DNA from: JBDSEG01 sp039920165 | GTDB taxonomy: Bacteria > Pseudomonadota > Gammaproteobacteria > Burkholderiales > Burkholderiaceae_C | Direction: 5' to 3' | Assembly: GCA_039920165.1 (NCBI GenBank) | Contig: JBDSEG010000401.1 | Coordinates: forward strand, 1-7,480 | DNA: 7,480 bases | Shown: positions 4,207-7,480 of the stretch, piece after piece | How positions within the stretch are numbered: position 1 is the first letter of the stretch | Layout of the letters: the number at the start of each line of letters is the position of its first letter | Notes under the pieces: generated by a model | Database searches by the model: none | What the model saw: only the letters and a program-made list of their open reading frames with translations | Told to the model about the DNA's origin: nothing | Made by a program: the position numbers and the translations under genes

Positions 4207-5646
4207 ATGGCGGCCATCTCATCGCCGGGCATCGGCAGCGGGCTCGATGTGAACAGCATCGTCACGCAGCTGGTCGCCATCGAGCGCCAGCCGATCAAGC
4301 TGCTGCAGCAGCAGGCGAGCACGGTCCAGTCCAAGCTGTCGATCTACGGCCAGATCCAGTCCAAGCTGTCGGCGCTGCGCGACGCGGCGGCGGCACTCAC
4401 GACACCGGCGACCTGGGGTCAGACCCTGGGCAGCTCGTCCGACCCGTCGGCGGTCGGCATCACGACCAACTCGACCACGCACGCCGGCAGCCACGCCGTG
4501 CAGGTCACATCGCTCGCCGCCGCGCAGGCGGCCGCGACCGCGACCAGCTATGCATCGGTCGATGCAATGCTCGGCGAAGGCACGTTGCAGATCCAGCTCG
4601 GCACGTGGAATGCCGGCACCCTCACGCCGAAGACCGGCGCCGCGAGCGTGAGCATCACGATCGGACCGGGCGAGCGCACGCTGGCACAGGTGCGCGATGC
4701 GATCAATGCGGGCAACGCCGGCGTCACGGCCTCGGTGCTCAACGATGCATCCGGGTCGCGCCTGGTGCTGCGCTCCAGCGCGACAGGCGCGGAGAACGGT
4801 TTCAGCATCAGCGTCACCGATGCCGACGGCGCCAATGCCGACGCGAGCGGGCTGTCCGCCCTCGCCTGCAGCCCGCCGGGCGGTGCCTCGAGCCTGACGC
4901 TCGCACAGTCCGCGGCCGACGCGCACGCGCTGATCGACAACCTGCCCGTGGTCTCGGCCAGCAACACTCTGGCCGGGGTGATCGACGGCATCACGCTCAC
5001 GCTGTCCAAGGTGACGACCAGCGCGGTCCAGGTCGACGCCGCATCGGACAAGGACTCCATCCGCAAGAAGATCGATGCCTTCGTCGGTGCCTACAACGAC
5101 GTCAATTCGCTGCTTGCTGTGCAGACTAAATACGACGCCGCGACCAAAGTCGCCGGCGCGCTGCAAGGTGACAGCGCGGCGCTGGGCATCCGCTCGCAAC
5201 TGCGCGCGATGCTGGGGGCGACGAGCGCCGGCTCGAACGTCTTCACCCGCCTGTCCGATATCGGCTTCGACGTGAAGATCGACGGATCGATCGCGATCAA
5301 CGAGGCCAAGCTCGGCAACGGCATCGCCAACCTGGACGAGATCACCAAGCTGTTCTCGGCGAGCGACCCAATGCTGCCGGCGAACAACGGCATCGCGACC
5401 CAGTTGCGCAAGCTGACCGAGGGCATGCTCGCCTTCGACGGTACGGTGCAGTCGCATACCGAGGGCCTGCAGCACCGGCTCGACCTGAATCGCGACCGCC
5501 AGGACCGGCTGGAAAGCCGTGTCACGCGCACCGAGGCGCGGCTGCGCGCGCAGTACGCGGCGCTTGATACGCAGATGAATCAGCTCGCCGGCTTGTCGAG
5601 CTACGTGCAGCAGCAGATCACGAACTGGAACAAGAGCACCGGCTGA
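4207..5646 (+). CDS. fliD: Flagellar filament cap / hook-associated protein 2 FliD
   Basis: FliD forms the oligomeric cap at the filament tip that folds and inserts exported flagellin. The product is 479 aa, a normal length. The N-terminal D0 signature is SSPGIGSGLDVNSIVTQLVAIERQPI (about 5-30), followed by a coiled-coil stretch to about 65. The middle carries the Ala/Ser/Thr-rich exposed domains (about 75-240). The FliD_C region follows, with AGVIDGITLTLSKV (about 257-270), KKIDAFVGAYNDVNSLL (about 288-304) and a terminal coiled coil ending LAGLSSYVQQQITNWNKSTG, the usual C-terminus. AGGAG stands 6 nt before the ATG at 4207. It has its own FliA promoter; fliS follows after 114 bp with another. 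An isolated Cys lies in the variable domain. Confidence 0.97.
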   Translation: MAAISSPGIGSGLDVNSIVTQLVAIERQPIKLLQQQASTVQSKLSIYGQIQSKLSALRDAAAALTTPATWGQTLGSSSDPSAVGITTNSTTHAGSHAVQVTSLAAAQAAATATSYASVDAMLGEGTLQIQLGTWNAGTLTPKTGAASVSITIGPGERTLAQVRDAINAGNAGVTASVLNDASGSRLVLRSSATGAENGFSISVTDADGANADASGLSALACSPPGGASSLTLAQSAADAHALIDNLPVVSASNTLAGVIDGITLTLSKVTTSAVQVDAASDKDSIRKKIDAFVGAYNDVNSLLAVQTKYDAATKVAGALQGDSAALGIRSQLRAMLGATSAGSNVFTRLSDIGFDVKIDGSIAINEAKLGNGIANLDEITKLFSASDPMLPANNGIATQLRKLTEGMLAFDGTVQSHTEGLQHRLDLNRDRQDRLESRVTRTEARLRAQYAALDTQMNQLAGLSSYVQQQITNWNKSTG

Positions 5647-5682
5647 TCGCATGCCGGTTGCGGGCCGCGCGCACGCGCCGGC

Positions 5683-5709
5683 TCAAGGGACGAACGGCGC
5701 GACCGATAA
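5683..5709 (+). promoter_or_regulatory. FliA (sigma-28) promoter of fliS
   Basis: TCAA (5683-5686, followed by GGGA) is 15 bp from ACCGATAA (5702-5709), 7 of 8 matches to the -10 octamer. The start near 5716 would leave a leader of about 45 nt before fliS. It sits in the fliD-fliS gap, so the chaperone genes can be transcribed by FliA independently of fliD. Confidence 0.8.
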
Positions 5710-5760
5710 CCAAGTCAGTCGCCAACCACCCCCGCAGCGCCCAGCGCCGGAGCCGATCCC

Positions 5761-6180
5761 ATGTTCAACCAGACCGCCCGCAGCCCCTCCCAATCGATGT
5801 CGGGCATGTACCAGAAGATGCAGATCGATACGGGCGTTCAGGCCGCTTCCCGGCACCGCCTGGTCGGCATGCTGTTCGAAGGCCTGCTCGACGCCTGCGC
5901 CCAGGCGCGCGGCCATCTCGAGGCCGGCCAGATCGAGGCCAAGTGCAAGGCGCTTCAGCGCGCCGCACGCATCGTCGACGAAGGCCTGAGCGCGCGTCTG
6001 GACCTGCAAGGCGGCGGCAAGCTCGCGATGGACCTGCGCGACCTGTATGCCTACGTCGGCGTGCGCCTGACCCACGCCAACCTGCACAACGATGTCGCAG
6101 CGATCGAGGAATGCCAGCGCCTCGTGCGCCCGATCCAGGACGCCTGGAATTCGATCGGCTTTCACGCCGAGGCGGCTTGA
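5761..6180 (+). CDS. fliS: Flagellin export chaperone FliS
   Basis: FliS binds the C-terminal D0 of unassembled flagellin in the cytosol, stops premature polymerisation and delivers it to the export gate. The 139-aa protein is nearly the E. coli length (136). After an N-terminal tail (MFNQTARSPSQSMSGMYQKM) it shows the family pattern HRLVGMLFEGLLDACAQARGHLE, then ALQRAARIVDEGLSARLDL, then DLYAYVGVRLTHANLHNDVAAIEECQ and DAWNSI, which align with the E. coli helices in order. The ATG at 5761 has CGGAG 8 nt upstream. Its clients are presumably both flagellins encoded upstream. The stop at 6178-6180 is followed one base later by an in-frame ATG of the fliT frame, which may couple their translation. 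Confidence 0.95.
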   Translation: MFNQTARSPSQSMSGMYQKMQIDTGVQAASRHRLVGMLFEGLLDACAQARGHLEAGQIEAKCKALQRAARIVDEGLSARLDLQGGGKLAMDLRDLYAYVGVRLTHANLHNDVAAIEECQRLVRPIQDAWNSIGFHAEAA

Positions 6181-6310
6181 AATGAAGCCGCCACGCTCCC
6201 TGCGCTCGCTGCCCCCCGAGGACGCGGTCAGCGCCTTCGGGTGGCCGGACGGTAACGACATGACCTGCCCGACCGCTCTCGCCCCGCAGCGCAACGAACC
6301 TGCCGCCGCC

Positions 6311-6607
6311 ATGACCACCGACCTCCTGAACTACTACGAAGCGATCGAGCAGGCCAGCAAGGACATGCTCGACGCTGCGCGCCGCGGCAACTGGGACGAA
6401 GTCGTCAAGCTCGAAGGCGCCTGCGTGGTGCTGATCGGCAAGCTCAAGCTCGCGGCGGCCCAGCCGCTGGCGAGCGAGCAGGCGCAACTCAAGTCGCGCA
6501 TCATGCAGCGCATCCTCGTCAACGACGCCGAGATCCGCAACCTGGCCGAGCCCTGGCTCGACGACCTGGACCACATCCTCGCCGGCCGCGCCAAGACGCT
6601 GCACTGA
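6311..6607 (+). CDS. fliT: Flagellar export chaperone FliT (FliD chaperone); start uncertain
   Basis: FliT is the export chaperone for the cap protein FliD; in Salmonella the free form also inhibits FlhDC by binding FlhC. From the ATG at 6311 the product is 98 aa and all helical: LLNYYEAIEQASKDMLDAARRGNWDEV, then KLEGACVVLIGKLKLAA, then a long helix through IMQRILVNDAEIRNLAEPWLDDLDHIL. The WDE and ILxND/E positions match enteric FliT. It ends soon after the third helix and lacks the roughly 25-residue C-terminal tail of the enteric protein (121 aa). The start is ambiguous: 6311 fits homology but has no ribosome binding site; 6260 gives 115 aa with a weak site; 6182 gives 141 aa, has GAGG at a 9-nt spacing and overlaps the end of fliS, but adds a Pro-rich, non-helical leader. 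The downstream ycgR is 16 bp away. Confidence 0.85.
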   Translation: MTTDLLNYYEAIEQASKDMLDAARRGNWDEVVKLEGACVVLIGKLKLAAAQPLASEQAQLKSRIMQRILVNDAEIRNLAEPWLDDLDHILAGRAKTLH

Positions 6608-6623
6608 ACGGACACGGATCGCC

Positions 6624-7355
6624 ATGCAGACCCCACCGCAGGCCGGCCTGGAAGGCTACCGCGTCAGCGCGCCGCGCCAGATCACCGGATTTCTGGAACG
6701 GCTGGCCGACGAGCGCGTGCCGCTCGCGCTCGCATCGAGCGACGGCAATGCGCTCACGACGCAACTGTGGACGCTGGACGCGCAGCGCGGCACGCTCACC
6801 TTCCGCGCCGACGCCGACGATCCGCGCGTCGACGCCATGCTCGACTGCGACGAAGCGGTGGTGATCGGCTACCTCGACCATGTGAAGCTGCAGTTCGACG
6901 TGCATGACCTCGCACTGGTTCGCGACGGCGAGCGCCAGGCGCTGATCGGCAGCTTTCCGAACGAGCTGTTCCGCTTCCAGCGCCGCGACAGCTACCGCGT
7001 GCGACCGCTGCTGCGCAGCACGCCGGTCGTGCGCCTGCGCCACCCCGAGCTGGCGCACATGGAGCTCGCGTTGCGCGTGCTCGACGTGAGCATCGGCGGC
7101 TGCGCCCTGTTCGTCCCGGCCGACGTGCCGACGCTGCAACCCGGCGTGTGCATGAGTCGCGCCCGCGTGGAGCTCGATGCCGATACGTCCATCGATGTCG
7201 ACCTGCGGCTGCAGCACGTCACCTCGTTCAGCCTCGGCGCCGCGGGCACGCGCCTGGGTTGCGAATTCGTCGATGCGAGCGGCGAGGTGCTGCGCACGCT
7301 GCAGTGCTTCATCGACCAGACCCAGAAGCGGCGCAAGCTGATGGCGCTGGACTGA
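6624..7355 (+). CDS. ycgR: Flagellar brake protein YcgR (PilZ c-di-GMP receptor)
   Basis: YcgR binds cyclic di-GMP and then acts on the motor (FliG/MotA in enterics) to slow rotation and bias it, helping cells leave the motile state. The 243-aa protein matches the family (E. coli 244). Residues about 18-110 form the YcgR N-terminal domain (PLALASSDGNALTTQLWTLD; VVIGYLDHVKLQFDV). The PilZ domain follows, with both nucleotide-binding motifs intact: R121-x3-R125 in QRRDSYRV and D154-x-S156-x2-G159 in DVSIGG. It ends QTQKRRKLMALD, a basic segment typical of the family tail. The start at 6624 has a weak CGGA 6 nt upstream. It lies 16 bp after fliT, so it is probably cotranscribed with fliST from the FliA promoter at 5683. 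Its presence indicates the strain links c-di-GMP to swimming. Confidence 0.93.
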   Translation: MQTPPQAGLEGYRVSAPRQITGFLERLADERVPLALASSDGNALTTQLWTLDAQRGTLTFRADADDPRVDAMLDCDEAVVIGYLDHVKLQFDVHDLALVRDGERQALIGSFPNELFRFQRRDSYRVRPLLRSTPVVRLRHPELAHMELALRVLDVSIGGCALFVPADVPTLQPGVCMSRARVELDADTSIDVDLRLQHVTSFSLGAAGTRLGCEFVDASGEVLRTLQCFIDQTQKRRKLMALD

Positions 7356-7378
7356 CGTCGCCGCGCGTGGGCTCGGGT

Positions 7379-7406
7379 AGGCTCGTGCACCTTTGCACGA
7401 CCGCCT
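7379..7406 (+). other. Hairpin downstream of ycgR without a T-tract
   Basis: TCGTGCA (7383-7389) pairs perfectly with TGCACGA (7394-7400) around CCTT. The stem extends by AGGC/GCCT (7379-7382 with 7403-7406) across a 2-nt bulge, 11 bp in all. It is 23 bp past the ycgR stop. No T-run follows on either strand, so simple intrinsic termination is unlikely; it may protect the mRNA 3' end or pause polymerase. Confidence 0.35.
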
Positions 7407-7412
7407 CGACCC

Positions 7413-7480
7413 GTGAACGCTCCCGCTTCCTCGAACCCGCTTTCCGATGCGCCCGCCGGCGATGTCCGCACGCTCGACCG
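7413..7480 (+). CDS. Possible start of an unidentified gene (partial)
   Basis: A GTG at 7413 opens a frame that runs to the right edge and reads MNAPASSNPLSDAPAGDVRT for its first 20 residues. The Ala/Pro/Ser-rich beginning looks like a disordered N-terminus and belongs to no family I can name from 22 residues. There is no Shine-Dalgarno before it and a hairpin ends 6 bp upstream, so the call rests only on the open frame and the position after ycgR. The true start could lie beyond the window. Confidence 0.25.
   Translation, partial: MNAPASSNPLSDAPAGDVRTLD

Noticed and set aside
4219..5652. A 477-codon open frame antisense to fliD on the minus strand.
   Set aside because: It mirrors fliD, is Arg/Ala/Gly-rich in the way antisense frames of high-GC genes are, and resembles no family. 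Long shadow frames are expected here.
6228..6255. FliA-like site before fliT (TCAG, 16 bp, GACGGTAA).
   Set aside because: Only 6 of 8 in the octamer, an imperfect -35, and spacing one base off the rule that the other five sites follow exactly.

Overview
The window is a compact flagellar locus from a high-GC, probably betaproteobacterial chromosome (Burkholderiales or Rhodocyclales are the best guesses). The evidence is the combination of the FlhDC master regulator, sigma-28 (FliA) class promoters, a MotA stator gene beside flhDC, and short flagellins with no outer domains. I see no transposase, integrase, CRISPR array, tRNA or rRNA. Base and codon use look uniform throughout.

Layout. The left third reads on the minus strand, in transcription order flhD (1557-1880), flhC (751-1425), an intergenic stretch of about 250 bp, then motA (starts at 496 and runs off the left edge). 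A 385-bp divergent region (1881-2265) separates this block from the plus-strand block: flagellin 1 (2266-3084), a strong terminator, flagellin 2 (3306-4127), fliD cap (4207-5646), fliS (5761-6180), fliT (ends 6607), a YcgR-type PilZ flagellar brake (6624-7355), and a possible partial gene starting with GTG at 7413.

How it fits together. FlhD and FlhC form the activator at the top of the flagellar cascade. FliA then transcribes late genes. Five sites in the window share one arrangement, TCAAG followed by a (G/A)(C/A)CGATAA octamer with exactly 15 bp between TCAA and the octamer. They lie before motA, flagellin 1, fliD and fliS, and, unexpectedly, inside the flhC 3' region with no gene behind it. 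Flagellins are exported with FliS as chaperone and polymerise under the FliD cap; FliT is the FliD chaperone. YcgR slows the motor in response to c-di-GMP and, in enterics, contacts MotA/FliG.

Most interesting observation. The fifth FliA-type promoter (695-721, minus) points at a strong intrinsic terminator (613-638) only about 75 nt away, with no ORF between them. This predicts a FliA-dependent small RNA of about 76 nt, with an unpaired CU-rich 5' half containing an anti-Shine-Dalgarno-like UCUCCUCC and two hairpins. It sits between flhC and motA, as does the sigma-28-dependent sRNA MotR of E. coli, but it has its own terminator, and motA has a second FliA promoter downstream of it. Secondary points are that flagellin 2 lacks the FliA promoter its near-twin has, that a perfect 14-bp palindrome lies just before its ribosome binding site, and that a terminator-like hairpin overlaps the fliD promoter.
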